A stretch of DNA of 64,000 nucleotides from JAKFWI01 sp031398975 (GCA_031398975.1 JANNOI010000028.1:30838-94837); one strand, 5' to 3'; counted from the stretch's first letter, positions 8,379 to 17,154 are shown. Translations and numbers: made by a program. Notes: a model not told the origin generated them from the letters alone.

Positions 8379-9539
8379 TCAGTGCGTCTGGGTGATCCAG
8401 CCCCCGCCCAGCACGCGCGAGGGCTCGCGCGCGTCATAGAGCACCGCCGCCTGGCCGGGGGCCACCCCCTCCTCCGGCGCATCGAAGACGACGCCCCAGC
8501 CCGCGGCGGTGGTGAGCCGGCCCGGGACCGGGGGGCGGGTGGAGCGCACGCGCGCCAGCACGGGGCGCCCCTCGAAGGCCGCTTCCGCCGCGGCGCGCTC
8601 GCCCAGCCAATTGACGCCGCGCAGCATCGCCTTGCCCACCAGCAGCGCTTCGCGCGGGCCCACGATCACCCGCCGCGCCGGGGCGTCGAGCTTGATCACG
8701 AACAACGGCTCTCCGGAGGAGACGCCGAGCCCCCGCCGCTGGCCCACCGTGTAGTGGACCACCCCCTGGTGGGCGCCCAGCACGCGCCCGTCCACATGCA
8801 CGATCTCGCCTGGCTCCGCCGCACCCGGCCGAAGCTTCTCCACCACCGCCGTATAGCGCCCGCTCGGCACGAAGCAGATGTCCTGGCTGTCCGGCTTGGC
8901 GGCGATGTCCAGGCCGAACTCGGCGGCCAGCGCGCGCACCTGCGGCTTGTGCAAGCCGCCCAAGGGGAAGCGCAGGAAATCAAGTTGGGCGCGGGTGGTG
9001 GCGAACAGGAAATAGGATTGGTCCCGCTCGGGATCGCGCGCGCGGTGCAGCTCGGCGCCGTCCGGCCCCTCGGCGCGGCGCACATAATGGCCGGTGGCCA
9101 TCGCATCGGCGCCCAGATCGCGCGCCAGCGCCATCAGATCTGTAAACTTCACGGTCTGGTTGCAGGTCACGCACGGGATCGGCGTCTCCCCGGCCAAATA
9201 AGCGGAGGCGAAATCCTGCATCACCGCCTCGCGGAAGCGGCTTTCGTAATCGAGCACGTAATGGGGGATGCCCAGCAGCGCCGCGGTCCGGCGGGCGTCG
9301 CGGATATCCTGGCCCGCGCAGCACGCGCCGGGCTTGTTCACCGCCGCGCCGTGATCATAGAGCTGCAGCGTAAGCCCCACGACGTCATAGCCTTCCCGCT
9401 TCAGCAGCGCCGCCGTGACCGCGCTGTCGACGCCGCCAGACATGGCCGCCACCACCCGGGTCCGCCCCGGCGGTTTGGGCAGGCCCAGGGAATTCAGTCC
9501 GTGGACGGAGGGGTGGGGATACGCCTGCGCTTCGATCAT
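8379..9539 (-). CDS. mnmA: tRNA-specific 2-thiouridylase MnmA
   Basis: 386-residue MnmA (TrmU), which installs the 2-thio group on U34 of Lys, Glu and Gln tRNAs using sulfur relayed from IscS. The PP-loop ATP pyrophosphatase motif SGGVDS is at 34-39, the catalytic cysteines are C126 (in CVTCNQTVKF) and C222 (in SQDICFVPSG), and the C-terminal beta-barrel ends normally. The ATG at 9539 is chosen; it gives about 25 residues before the core, slightly longer than E. coli. It is a single gene between tauD (convergent) and flgL (co-oriented, 47 bp upstream), with no obvious link to either. Confidence 0.95.
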   Translation of the reverse strand: MIEAQAYPHPSVHGLNSLGLPKPPGRTRVVAAMSGGVDSAVTAALLKREGYDVVGLTLQLYDHGAAVNKPGACCAGQDIRDARRTAALLGIPHYVLDYESRFREAVMQDFASAYLAGETPIPCVTCNQTVKFTDLMALARDLGADAMATGHYVRRAEGPDGAELHRARDPERDQSYFLFATTRAQLDFLRFPLGGLHKPQVRALAAEFGLDIAAKPDSQDICFVPSGRYTAVVEKLRPGAAEPGEIVHVDGRVLGAHQGVVHYTVGQRRGLGVSSGEPLFVIKLDAPARRVIVGPREALLVGKAMLRGVNWLGERAAAEAAFEGRPVLARVRSTRPPVPGRLTTAAGWGVVFDAPEEGVAPGQAAVLYDAREPSRVLGGGWITQTH

Positions 9540-9586
9540 GGCCGGTCCTCGCGGGGTCAAGGCCCGCAACAACACGCCAGCGCATA

Positions 9587-10513
9587 TCAAAGATAGTCGA
9601 GCAGGGAAACCCGGGACACCTGGGAGAACACCTCAGCGGCGGCCCGATATTGCGTCTGCCGGGCCGATAATTGCATCGCGACCTCGCCAAGATCGGCGTC
9701 GGCCAGTTCGCCCAGGAGGTCGGTGAGCGCGTCCGATTGCTGCTGCAGGCGCGTCTGGGCCGCTGCGGTCTGAGTTTGCGCCATGCCGTTGCGCCCTTGG
9801 CCCAGCAGCAGCCGCTCGCGCGCATCCCCCAGATCGTCGGCGAGCGCGGTGAGATCGGTGCGTTGCTGGTCGGTCAAGTCCCCCGGCAAGGTCCCGCCGT
9901 TATTGTCCAGCAGGATCTGCAGGCTGCGCATCGCCTCGAACAAGCCGCGCGAGAGATCGGAGGCGCGCTCGGCCACCGCGAAGGCGCCCTCGCCCAGATC
10001 GATCGTCTTTTCGCGGGCCGCCTCGTCATAGATATCGTCCACACTGGTGACGGCCGCCAGGGCCGCCAGGCTTTCAACCTGGATCGGGCGGGCGTCCACG
10101 CGCTCGCCCGCGAACAGGGCCTCCTCCTCGAACCGGGTGTTGAGCGCGGTGCGCGCGCTGTCGAACGCGCGCTGCAGGAAGTCGCCGAGATGGGGGCCGC
10201 CATTGTCGCCCAGCGCCTTCAGCACGCCCAGGCGCAGATCCTCCGCCGCATCGGCGGCCTGGCCCAGGGCGACGTCGGTGGTTTCGAGGCGCCCGCGCAG
10301 CGCGCCGGCGGCGGCGATGCGGCTCTCGGTTTGCGCGATCAGCCCGCGCGCGCTGATCACCCGTCCCCCGGCCGCGCCATAGCCCTTCAGATCGTCGTGG
10401 GCGTAGCCCGAGCCCGTCTGACGCTGCAAATCGCCCAATTCGTTCTGCATGCGCTTCAGGTCGGCGCTGGCCTGGCTTGGCGCATAGGCGCTGGAGACGG
10501 CGCTGATGGTCAT
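9587..10513 (-). CDS. flgL: Flagellar hook-associated protein 3 FlgL
   Basis: 308-residue FlgL, the hook-filament junction protein next to flagellin. The N-terminal D0/D1 coiled-coil region (residues 1-110, with SADLKRMQNELGDLQRQTGS) and the matching C-terminal helix (FSQVSRVSLLDYL) are typical of the flagellin-like family; no flagellin glycosylation or D3 expansion is visible. It is 13 bp downstream of flgK, in the same transcript, and should be exported by the type III flagellar apparatus. As a late gene it would follow the sigma-54 promoter upstream of flgK. Confidence 0.9.
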   Translation of the reverse strand: MTISAVSSAYAPSQASADLKRMQNELGDLQRQTGSGYAHDDLKGYGAAGGRVISARGLIAQTESRIAAAGALRGRLETTDVALGQAADAAEDLRLGVLKALGDNGGPHLGDFLQRAFDSARTALNTRFEEEALFAGERVDARPIQVESLAALAAVTSVDDIYDEAAREKTIDLGEGAFAVAERASDLSRGLFEAMRSLQILLDNNGGTLPGDLTDQQRTDLTALADDLGDARERLLLGQGRNGMAQTQTAAAQTRLQQQSDALTDLLGELADADLGEVAMQLSARQTQYRAAAEVFSQVSRVSLLDYL

Positions 10514-10526
10514 GGGGGTCTCTCGA

Positions 10527-12644
10527 TCAGGTCAGCCCGAGGAGGGTGTCGAACATTTCCTGCCCCGCCAGGATCAGCCGCGAGGCGGCGGCGTAGGATT
10601 GCTGGTATTGCGTCATCTTCACCAATTCGTCGTCGAGGCTGACGCCCTCCCCGCCCGCGCGGCGGTCGGCGGCGGCTTTGTACAGCGATTCCGCGCTGGT
10701 CTTGGCGCGATCGGCCTCTGCGGCGCGCCGGCCCGCCTCTCCCCCGAGACGCGCCGCGTAGGCCGAGAGCGTCGTGGATTGCGCCACGAGCGCACCTGCG
10801 GCGGGAAAGTTAGAGCTTCGGTCGCGCGCCGCCGCCAGCGCCTCGCCGCCGCGATTGTCGCCCGCTTCGAGCACCCGCTCCCCCACCGCGAGGCTCAGAT
10901 CCGGCCGCGCGAGCCCCAAGAGCGCGGGGTTGGCGGCGATCGCGCGGTTCAGGCCGATCTCGCGGGCCCGCCCGCCGGCGGCGTTGAAATCGAGCCCGAA
11001 TAGCCCCGACATCGAAAGCCCCGTCCCGCCCCGGGCGGTCGTGTCGGACGCGATCTCCACCGTGTAGCCCGCGCTGCTGGCGGCGAGGCGGCCTTGCGAG
11101 TCGAGGGCGAAGCTGGCGTAGCCGCTCAAGCCCGAACCGCTGGCGTTCAGCGCGTCGATCATGTCCTGCCAGGTCGAGCCCGTGACGTTCACGTCGCGCT
11201 CGAGCACGGTGCGGCCGTCGCCGTCGCGCACCCGCAGGCCGATCGCCCCGCCCGCCGCGAGGCCGTGCGCCTCGTCCGCGTCCAGCCCGGTTTCGAAGAA
11301 GATCGGCTGGTCGCGCGTGATCAGATCGTTCAGCCCGAAAAAGTGCGCAAAGCCCCGCCCGCCGCGGTCGGAAGGGTCGCCGCCGTCCTGCTGCAGCACC
11401 ACCCCGTTCCCGCCCTGCCCGGAGAGGGTCAGCACCCCGTCGGCGAAGCTCGCATCGCCCACCCCGTCGAGCGCCGCGTCGAGGCCCGCCGCGAAGCTCG
11501 CCACGCTCGCATTGGCGCCGCCGAAGGAGACCGCTGCCGCGCCGTCCACGCTATAGGTCCCGGCGTCGAAATCGAGCTCCACCCGTCGCGCCAGCGCGCC
11601 GTCCGCGCCGGTGATCGCAACGACGGCGGAACCCGTGAAGCCCACGCGGTCGGCGTCGAGCAGGCCGGTCTGGCGCCCTTCGAGGCGCGTGCGCGCGGGA
11701 ATGGCGGTGGATTGGGAATGGGCCGCGTTCAGCGCGTCCGCGCCCGCCCCCGCAAGCGCGCCGAGCGCTTCGGAGAGTTCGCGCAGATCCCCGTCGCGGG
11801 TTTGCGCGAGCCCCTGGATCGAGCCGCCGCGGATCTGGCCGCGAAGCGACAATGTCCCGCCATTGCGATCGATCAGCTGCACCCCTTCGCTCGGCGTGTC
11901 GGGCGTTGCGGGCAGCGTGTAAGAGAGCGTCGCCGCAGTGTCGCCCACGAGCAGCGCGCCGGCGGCGGTGCGCACCTCAACGCCTGCGATGGCGCGCTTT
12001 GAAGTCTTGATGTCGAGATAGTTTGAAAGCGCGTCGATCGCCTGCGCCTGGGCGTTTTCCGCGGAGGTGACATCTCCCCCCGTGGCGGCGGTGCGGGTGA
12101 TCTGGTCGTTCAGATCGGCGATCTTGACGAGCAGCGCGCTCGCCTCTTTCGTCTCCGCGACCAGCCGCTCGTCGGCCTCCTGGCGCAGCGCCGTCAGCTC
12201 CGCGCCGGCCGCGCTCAGCCTGTTCAGCAGGTCTTGGACCGCTGCAAGCGCGCCAGACCGCAGCAGCGTGTTGGCCGGCTCGCGCGCGAGCGCCGTGAAA
12301 GCGGTGAACATCTCGTCCAGCGCATTGAACAGCACGCCCTTCTGGTTCGGATCGCCGAGTGCGGCCTGCGCGCGGTCGAGGAGATCGGCGCGGGCGCCGG
12401 CTTGGCCCTTGTCCGCCGCGGAAGTCAGGGTCGCGGCGGTGAGGAATTGGTCGGCGGCGCGGCGCAGCGTCTCCACCTCCACCCCGCCCGGCCCCCCGGG
12501 CGCGCTGCTGGCGCTTTGATCGGCGATGGCGCGCGCATAGCCCGGGGTGTTGACGTTGGTGACGTTCTGCGAGACCGCGTGCAGGCCCTTCTGCGCCGCA
12601 CTCAGGCCCGATTGCGCATTGTTGAAGATCGCGTTCAGCGCCAT
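10527..12644 (-). CDS. flgK: Flagellar hook-associated protein 1 FlgK
   Basis: 705-residue FlgK (HAP1). The N-terminus MALNAIFNNAQSGLSAAQKG and the signature NVTNVNTPGYARA are diagnostic of rod/hook/HAP proteins, and the C-terminal segment VSLDDELVKMTQYQQSYAAA is the conserved D0 helix. The variable middle (about 330-560) is longer than in enterics. ATG 12644 was chosen because the family N-terminus begins there; the open frame continues upstream but is non-homologous and crosses the promoter. Transcription would start near 12814 from a sigma-54 promoter, giving a leader of about 170 nt. It is followed closely by flgL. Confidence 0.94.
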   Translation of the reverse strand: MALNAIFNNAQSGLSAAQKGLHAVSQNVTNVNTPGYARAIADQSASSAPGGPGGVEVETLRRAADQFLTAATLTSAADKGQAGARADLLDRAQAALGDPNQKGVLFNALDEMFTAFTALAREPANTLLRSGALAAVQDLLNRLSAAGAELTALRQEADERLVAETKEASALLVKIADLNDQITRTAATGGDVTSAENAQAQAIDALSNYLDIKTSKRAIAGVEVRTAAGALLVGDTAATLSYTLPATPDTPSEGVQLIDRNGGTLSLRGQIRGGSIQGLAQTRDGDLRELSEALGALAGAGADALNAAHSQSTAIPARTRLEGRQTGLLDADRVGFTGSAVVAITGADGALARRVELDFDAGTYSVDGAAAVSFGGANASVASFAAGLDAALDGVGDASFADGVLTLSGQGGNGVVLQQDGGDPSDRGGRGFAHFFGLNDLITRDQPIFFETGLDADEAHGLAAGGAIGLRVRDGDGRTVLERDVNVTGSTWQDMIDALNASGSGLSGYASFALDSQGRLAASSAGYTVEIASDTTARGGTGLSMSGLFGLDFNAAGGRAREIGLNRAIAANPALLGLARPDLSLAVGERVLEAGDNRGGEALAAARDRSSNFPAAGALVAQSTTLSAYAARLGGEAGRRAAEADRAKTSAESLYKAAADRRAGGEGVSLDDELVKMTQYQQSYAAASRLILAGQEMFDTLLGLT

Positions 12645-12824
12645 GGCGTACGTCCTGATTGGGCAAAAAGCGCCGCAGCCCCTGCCGATTTTGCCGCCCC
12701 TTTCGCCGCGCGCCAGCGCAGAGCGGGCCTTGTCCGACGCTTGGAAGTGTATGGCGACACTTGCTTTTCTCCCTGCGTCTCGGGCCCCGCTGCGATCGGC
12801 GCCCGAGGCGGCTCCCCGGGACAT

Positions 12825-12841
12825 CGCAAGGCTGGGGCCAA
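12825..12841 (-). promoter_or_regulatory. Sigma-54 promoter of flgK-flgL
   Basis: On the minus strand: TTGGCCCCAGCCTTGCG, with GG (12838-12839), exactly 10 bases, then GC (12826-12827). It matches the known sigma-54 consensus TGGC-N7-TTGC. Predicted start of transcription is about 12 bases downstream (near 12814). FlbD-like palindromes lie just upstream at 12863-12899. Confidence 0.6.
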
Positions 12842-12862
12842 CCGGCGGTGCGCGCGTGCGCC

Positions 12863-12899
12863 CGGCAGAACCTGCCAGGGCGCTCGGCGCAATCTGCCG
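12863..12899. promoter_or_regulatory. Pair of FlbD-type (ftr-like) palindromes between flgK and fliK
   Basis: Two 15-bp palindromes of the form CGGCA-N5-TGCCG: CGGCAGAACCTGCCA (12863-12877) and, on the minus strand, CGGCAGATTGCGCCG (12885-12899), each with one mismatch. Centres are 22 bp apart. They lie between two divergent sigma-54 promoters. From memory, the Caulobacter hook (flbG) and flaN promoters share ftr elements read by FlbD in a comparable arrangement; the assignment is by that analogy. Confidence 0.55.
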
Positions 12900-12973
12900 G
12901 CGAAGGCGTGGCGCCATCCCGCCGTGACCGGGGCAGCTGTTTGATTGCGTTCTTGTTTTTAGTCGCCGTCGCG

Positions 12974-12990
12974 GTGGCGTGAGCCTTGCT
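12974..12990 (+). promoter_or_regulatory. Sigma-54 promoter of fliK-flgD-flgE
   Basis: GTGGCGTGAGCCTTGCT: GG (12976-12977), 10 bases, GC (12988-12989), followed by a predicted transcript start near 13001. This places the fliK ATG at 13030 about 30 nt into the message and rules out the upstream GTG at 12979 as start. Confidence 0.6.
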
Positions 12991-13029
12991 GCCCGATTGC
13001 TCGCGTCCACCAGGGGAGCGGCGGGGTAC

Positions 13030-14565
13030 ATGGCGATCGGTTTGGAGAATGCGATCCTTGCGGACGCGCGCGCCGCAGCGGCCGGCCCCCGCAACGCGTC
13101 GGACGCCTCGCGGCGGGAGGATGCGGCCGCGTTCGATCGCCTGCTCGCACAGACACAGCCCAAGTCAGCACAGCCGCCCCGCGCCGCCGCAAACGGCGCC
13201 GCTGACGCACAGGCCTCCAACGCAACCGCTTCTGACAAACAGGGGGTCAACACAGGCGAGGGATCGGTGCGGAAACAAGCCCTCAACGCAAGCCCCGCGC
13301 CGAAAAAGCTGAGCCTCGCTGCCGCAGACGTCCCGCCGCCCGCCGAGACTGCGAACCAAGTCAAACCCGCGCCTGTCGCCGCGGAACGGATCGCGAAGGC
13401 AGCACCTGCTGCGGCGATGGAAAAGACATCCGCGCCCGTCCGTTACGCCGAAGTCCTTGGCGAGCCCATCGCCGCAGCCATGACGCCGCTCCGCAAAGTT
13501 GCGCCCCCCGCGTCCACCCCGCTGACGGCCGCCCCCGTTAAGCCCGGCGCGGCGGGCGCGGCGCCGCCCGATACGGTTTCTACGAAAGCCCCGTCAGGCG
13601 GGCCGCAGGCCGCCGCCCCAGCGCCTCTGGCCCAGCCCGCGCTCCCGAAAGGGGCAGCCCCCCCGGCCGCACCCGAAAGCGCCATGGCGGCTTTCCCGCC
13701 CCAAAGCGGCGCGGGCGAGGCGATGGCCGGGCGCCCGACAAACGCCAACTCGCTCGGCGTCGCAGCGCCCCGACGCGCAGCGGCGGGCGGGGACCAGACG
13801 CCCTCGCCGCGCCGGACGGGCGCGGGATCTGCGAGCGCGCCCGGCGCAGGAAACGCCGCGGCGAAGCCCGCTTCGGGGCAAAACCTTCGAGGCGCATCCG
13901 CAGCGTCCGCCCCGGCGCAGAGCGCGGCCGCCTCGCCGGCGGCGTCGCCGCCGCTGACTTGGGAAAGCCCGATGGCGGAGGGGCAGACCTTAAGCAGTCA
14001 GACTTTGGTTGGGCCTAGCGGAAGCAGCCAGACTCAGACTTTCAGCGGGCAAGCTGGCATGTTCGGCCTTCCCGCAGCAGGCGCATCCCCCCCCGGCGCG
14101 GGGTCCCCGCCAGGCGCGCCGGCCCAGGCGGGCGCGGCGTCGCGTATTCCCCTCACCGCGCCTGCGCTGGCGCACCAGATCGCCAAATCCTTCGAGGGCG
14201 GGGAGACGCGGATGGAGATCCGGCTCGATCCCGCCGAACTCGGCAAGATCGAAGTGCGCCTGGAGATCGCGGCCGACAACAGCGTCAGCGCCGTGGTCAG
14301 CGCCGAGACCCCCGAAACGCTCCAGGAATTGACCCGCCACGCGCGCGATCTCGAAGAGGCGCTCAACGCCGCGGGGCTGAACGTCGACGCCGGCGGGCTC
14401 TCGTTTCAGATGTCGGAGCGCGAGGCCGGCGAAGACCGCTCCGTAAACAGACGGGATGGAGACGTCTCGCTAAGCGCGCCCGCTCCGGACGCCGCCGCCG
14501 CGCCTGCGCCCCGGCCGTTCGGCCTCGAACGCTGGGACGGGGCACGCGTGGACCTTTGGGCTTGA
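13030..14565 (+). CDS. fliK: Flagellar hook-length control protein FliK
   Basis: 511-residue FliK. Residues 1-370 are a low-complexity Ala/Pro/Gly-rich ruler region with no fold recognisable; residues about 380-475 are the conserved Flg_hook domain (MEIRLDPAELGKIEVRLEIA, then LNAAGLNVDAGGLSFQMSE). FliK is secreted during hook growth and switches the export gate from hook to filament substrates. ATG 13030 is preceded by a GGGG-rich ribosome-binding site and sits about 30 nt downstream of the predicted sigma-54 start. It is the first gene of the hook operon; flgD follows after 10 bp. Confidence 0.88.
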   Translation: MAIGLENAILADARAAAAGPRNASDASRREDAAAFDRLLAQTQPKSAQPPRAAANGAADAQASNATASDKQGVNTGEGSVRKQALNASPAPKKLSLAAADVPPPAETANQVKPAPVAAERIAKAAPAAAMEKTSAPVRYAEVLGEPIAAAMTPLRKVAPPASTPLTAAPVKPGAAGAAPPDTVSTKAPSGGPQAAAPAPLAQPALPKGAAPPAAPESAMAAFPPQSGAGEAMAGRPTNANSLGVAAPRRAAAGGDQTPSPRRTGAGSASAPGAGNAAAKPASGQNLRGASAASAPAQSAAASPAASPPLTWESPMAEGQTLSSQTLVGPSGSSQTQTFSGQAGMFGLPAAGASPPGAGSPPGAPAQAGAASRIPLTAPALAHQIAKSFEGGETRMEIRLDPAELGKIEVRLEIAADNSVSAVVSAETPETLQELTRHARDLEEALNAAGLNVDAGGLSFQMSEREAGEDRSVNRRDGDVSLSAPAPDAAAAPAPRPFGLERWDGARVDLWA

Positions 14566-14575
14566 GGATCAACAC

Positions 14576-15307
14576 ATGACGGACTTATCGACGCTCGCAG
14601 CCCTTGCGCCTTCGCCGAAGGCCGCCCCCCCGCCCGCGGCGAGCGCGCCGGCCGGCGTTGGCGAACCCGCGCCCAAGAACGCCCGCTCCACGTTGTCGGA
14701 GAACTTCGACACGTTTCTGACTTTGCTCACCGCCCAGCTGGACAATCAGGACCCGCTCGACCCGGTCGATTCGGGCGAATTCACCCAGCAGCTCGTGCAA
14801 TATTCCCAGGTCGAACAACAGATCGCCACCAACGAGAAGCTCGACGGGCTCACGGACAAGATCACCACCCAGGCCCACAACGCCTCCTCGGGCGCAATGC
14901 TCTCCCTGCTCGGGCGGGCGGCGGAGTTTGACAGCGATTCCGTCAAGCTGCGCGGCGGACAGGCCAATTGGACCTATTATCTGAACGCCGGGACCGCGCG
15001 CACGACGCTGTCGGTGCTCGACGGGGCTGGCAAGGTCGTTTACGCGGCGCCAGGCGCGATCGGCGCCGGCAAGCATAATTTCGCATGGGACGGCCTCGAC
15101 CAGGACGGCGGCGCGCTGCCGGAGGGCCTCTACCGCCTTGTCGTCACCGCCGAGGACGCCACGGGACAAGCCAGCAAGGGCGTGGTCACCGTCGAGGAGC
15201 GCATTAGCGGGGTTGAGATGTCCGGAGACGGAACAAACGTCATGACCCCCTCCGCCGCGCGGACCTTCGATTCCATCATCCGCATCAACGAAGCCGCCCC
15301 GACTTAA
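14576..15307 (+). CDS. flgD: Flagellar hook capping protein FlgD
   Basis: 243-residue FlgD, the scaffold cap on which hook subunits polymerise; it is lost after hook completion. The diagnostic N-terminal FLTLLTAQLDNQDPLDPVDS (residues 46-65) is followed by EFTQQLVQYSQVEQQIATNE. The C-terminal Ig-like/FLG_D tudor region (NFAWDGLDQDGGALPEGLYR) is intact. The first 35 residues are a Pro/Ala-rich export segment. It lies 10 bp after fliK and 24 bp before flgE, all one operon. Confidence 0.94.
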   Translation: MTDLSTLAALAPSPKAAPPPAASAPAGVGEPAPKNARSTLSENFDTFLTLLTAQLDNQDPLDPVDSGEFTQQLVQYSQVEQQIATNEKLDGLTDKITTQAHNASSGAMLSLLGRAAEFDSDSVKLRGGQANWTYYLNAGTARTTLSVLDGAGKVVYAAPGAIGAGKHNFAWDGLDQDGGALPEGLYRLVVTAEDATGQASKGVVTVEERISGVEMSGDGTNVMTPSAARTFDSIIRINEAAPT

Positions 15308-15331
15308 AGCGACAAACAGGAGGAGCCCCAG

Positions 15332-16642
15332 ATGAGCATCTATTCTGCGCTGCGCGCGGGCGTTACCGGCCTCAACGCCAATTCGAGCGCCATCGCCGTG
15401 ATCTCGGACAATATCGCCAATCTCAACACCGTGGCCTACAAGCGCGGGCAGAGCGATTTCGCCGATCTCGTCAATGTCAGCGCCAATACGTCGAGCTACA
15501 GCGCCGGGGGCGTGCTCGCCTCCACGCGCCGCTACGTGGATCTGCAGGGCTCGATCGACCGCACCACCTCCGCCACGGATCTCGCGATCGCGGGTGACGG
15601 CTTCTTTATCGTCACCGACCAGCCCGATTCCGGCGAAGGCGCGGGCGGGGGGCTGTTCACCCGGGCGGGCTCGTTCTCGCTGGACGCCGATGGCCGCCTC
15701 GTCAATGCGCAAGGCTATTTCCTGCTCGGCGCGCCGCTCTCCAACGATGACACCAACGTCACCCCCTCCAGCCTCGCTTCGCTGCAGGCGATCGATCTCT
15801 CCAATGTCGGGGCGGTCGCGGAGGCCTCCACGCAAGCCTCGGTCAACGCCAATCTGGACAGCCGCGAAGAGATCTATAGCGGCGCCACCGCCTACGCCGC
15901 CGGCGCCATGGCGGGCTATCCGAGCGCGGCCAACTCGATCGCCCCTCAGGTCGAGCGCTCGATCGAGATCTATGACAGCCTGGGCACCGCGCGCACGCTG
16001 ACTTTGGGCTTCCTCAAGACCGGGACCAACACCTGGGCGGCGGAAATCTATATGCGCCCGGCCTCGGATGTGGGCGGGGACGGCCTCGTGGCGTCGGGCA
16101 CGATCAACTTCTCCACCAGCGGGGTAGTGACCGGGGTGTCCGCGGGCCTTGAGAATTTCACCATCACCTACGACGCCGCGGTCGGCGCCGCCGATCAGAC
16201 CATCGCGCTCGATCTGTCGACCGCGCTCACCCAGTACGCGACCCCCTCGGCGCTCAATTCCGCCACCGTCAACGGCGCCCCTCCGGGGGATTTGGAGGGG
16301 GTGCAAGTCAGCGAGGACGGGGTCCTCACGGCCCAGTTCACCAACGGACGCAGCGAGGAATTGTACCTGATCCCGGTGGCGACGTTCCTCAATCCCAACG
16401 GCCTGACTCAGGCCGGCGGGGGCGCCTACCGGGTGTCGCTCGACTCGGGCGGCTTCACGCTCAACTCCCCGGGCTCGGGCGCCTCCGGCACGATCGCGGC
16501 CAACGCGCTCGAAGCGTCCAATGTCGATCTCGGCACCGAATTCACCAGCCTGATCACGACCCAGCGCGCCTATTCCGCCTCTTCCAAGATCATCACCACG
16601 GCGGATGAGATGCTGGAAGAGCTGATCCGGATCAAGCGGTGA
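15332..16642 (+). CDS. flgE: Flagellar hook protein FlgE
   Basis: 436-residue hook protein, the main subunit of the flexible universal joint. N-terminal MSIYSALRAGVTGLNANSSA and SDNIANLNTVAYKR are the canonical rod/hook signature; the C-terminal helix ITTQRAYSASSKIITTADEM completes D0. The FlgE middle domain (IEIYDSLGTARTLTLGF) is visible near residue 210. A strong ribosome-binding site (AGGAGG) precedes the ATG. It is the last gene of fliK-flgD-flgE; a tandem 10-bp repeat follows 10 bp after its stop codon. Confidence 0.95.
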   Translation: MSIYSALRAGVTGLNANSSAIAVISDNIANLNTVAYKRGQSDFADLVNVSANTSSYSAGGVLASTRRYVDLQGSIDRTTSATDLAIAGDGFFIVTDQPDSGEGAGGGLFTRAGSFSLDADGRLVNAQGYFLLGAPLSNDDTNVTPSSLASLQAIDLSNVGAVAEASTQASVNANLDSREEIYSGATAYAAGAMAGYPSAANSIAPQVERSIEIYDSLGTARTLTLGFLKTGTNTWAAEIYMRPASDVGGDGLVASGTINFSTSGVVTGVSAGLENFTITYDAAVGAADQTIALDLSTALTQYATPSALNSATVNGAPPGDLEGVQVSEDGVLTAQFTNGRSEELYLIPVATFLNPNGLTQAGGGAYRVSLDSGGFTLNSPGSGASGTIAANALEASNVDLGTEFTSLITTQRAYSASSKIITTADEMLEELIRIKR

Positions 16643-16652
16643 TACTCCAAGT

Positions 16653-16672
16653 GAATACTAGCGAATACTAGC
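16653..16672. repeat. Perfect tandem 10-bp repeat after flgE
   Basis: GAATACTAGC repeated twice without a gap in the 144-bp gap between flgE and sciP. The AT-rich unit has a period of one helical turn, so it would present two identical faces to a binding protein. A TTAACC (CtrA half-site-like) follows at 16716-16721. Confidence 0.6.
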
Positions 16673-16786
16673 CGCCCTCCAACCGTCCTGAAATGAAACA
16701 CAGTGCTAACCCATGTTAACCGCAGCCTTTAGCAGAGTTTTCAATCCTCGCTGTTATTTCTCTCCTCAACAACAAGGAGAGGCGCG

Positions 16787-17071
16787 ATGCAAAAGCAACG
16801 TCGCACCGAGGGTGTGGTGATGGGGCCCGACGGGAATCCCCTGACGCTGGACGATCTGCCCCCCGCGAACACGACCCGCTGGGTCATTCGCCGCAAGGCG
16901 GAGGTCGTGGTGGCGGTCCGCGGGGGCCTTTTGAGCCTGGAAGAGGCGTGCAAGCGCTATAGCCTCACGCTGGAGGAATTCGAAGCCTGGCGCGCGGCCA
17001 TCGAGCGACACGGCCTGCCCGGCCTGCGCACCACGCGCATCCAGCATTACCGAGAGCACGCCGAGGCCTGA
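16787..17071 (+). CDS. sciP: CtrA inhibitor SciP (DUF1153)
   Basis: 94-residue helix-turn-helix protein of the DUF1153 family. The hallmark strings GPDGNPLTLDDLPP and RWVIRRKAEVVVAVRGGLLS are nearly invariant in alphaproteobacterial SciP. In Caulobacter, SciP binds CtrA or its promoters and blocks CtrA activation in swarmer cells. Its position between flgE and fliF is as I recall it in Caulobacter. The start is supported by an AAGGAGAGGCG ribosome-binding site. A TTAACC element upstream may make it CtrA-responsive, closing a negative loop, though the second half of the box is not convincing. Confidence 0.9.
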   Translation: MQKQRRTEGVVMGPDGNPLTLDDLPPANTTRWVIRRKAEVVVAVRGGLLSLEEACKRYSLTLEEFEAWRAAIERHGLPGLRTTRIQHYREHAEA

Positions 17072-17154
17072 AGCCTCGCGCGCGCGTCTCTTAGGGCCGC
17101 CGCCCCGCCGCGCAGCCGCCGGACAAGGCGGGCGCGGCGGCATCGGCTGCGCCA

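Noticed and set aside
12731..12746. TGGCGACACTTGC as sigma-54 promoter for fliK
   Set aside because: Spacing between GG and GC is 8, not 10; the element at 12974 has correct spacing and position.
12979..13029. GTG start for fliK 17 codons upstream
   Set aside because: It lies inside the sigma-54 promoter (12974-12990), so it would precede the predicted transcript start.
14585..16306. Long minus-strand open frame across flgD and flgE
   Set aside because: Both plus-strand genes match hook proteins over their full lengths; the antisense product has no recognisable feature.
16706..16721. CTAA-CCCATG-TTAA as CtrA box for sciP
   Set aside because: Spacer is 6 rather than 7 and the first half is imperfect; kept only as a half-site remark.
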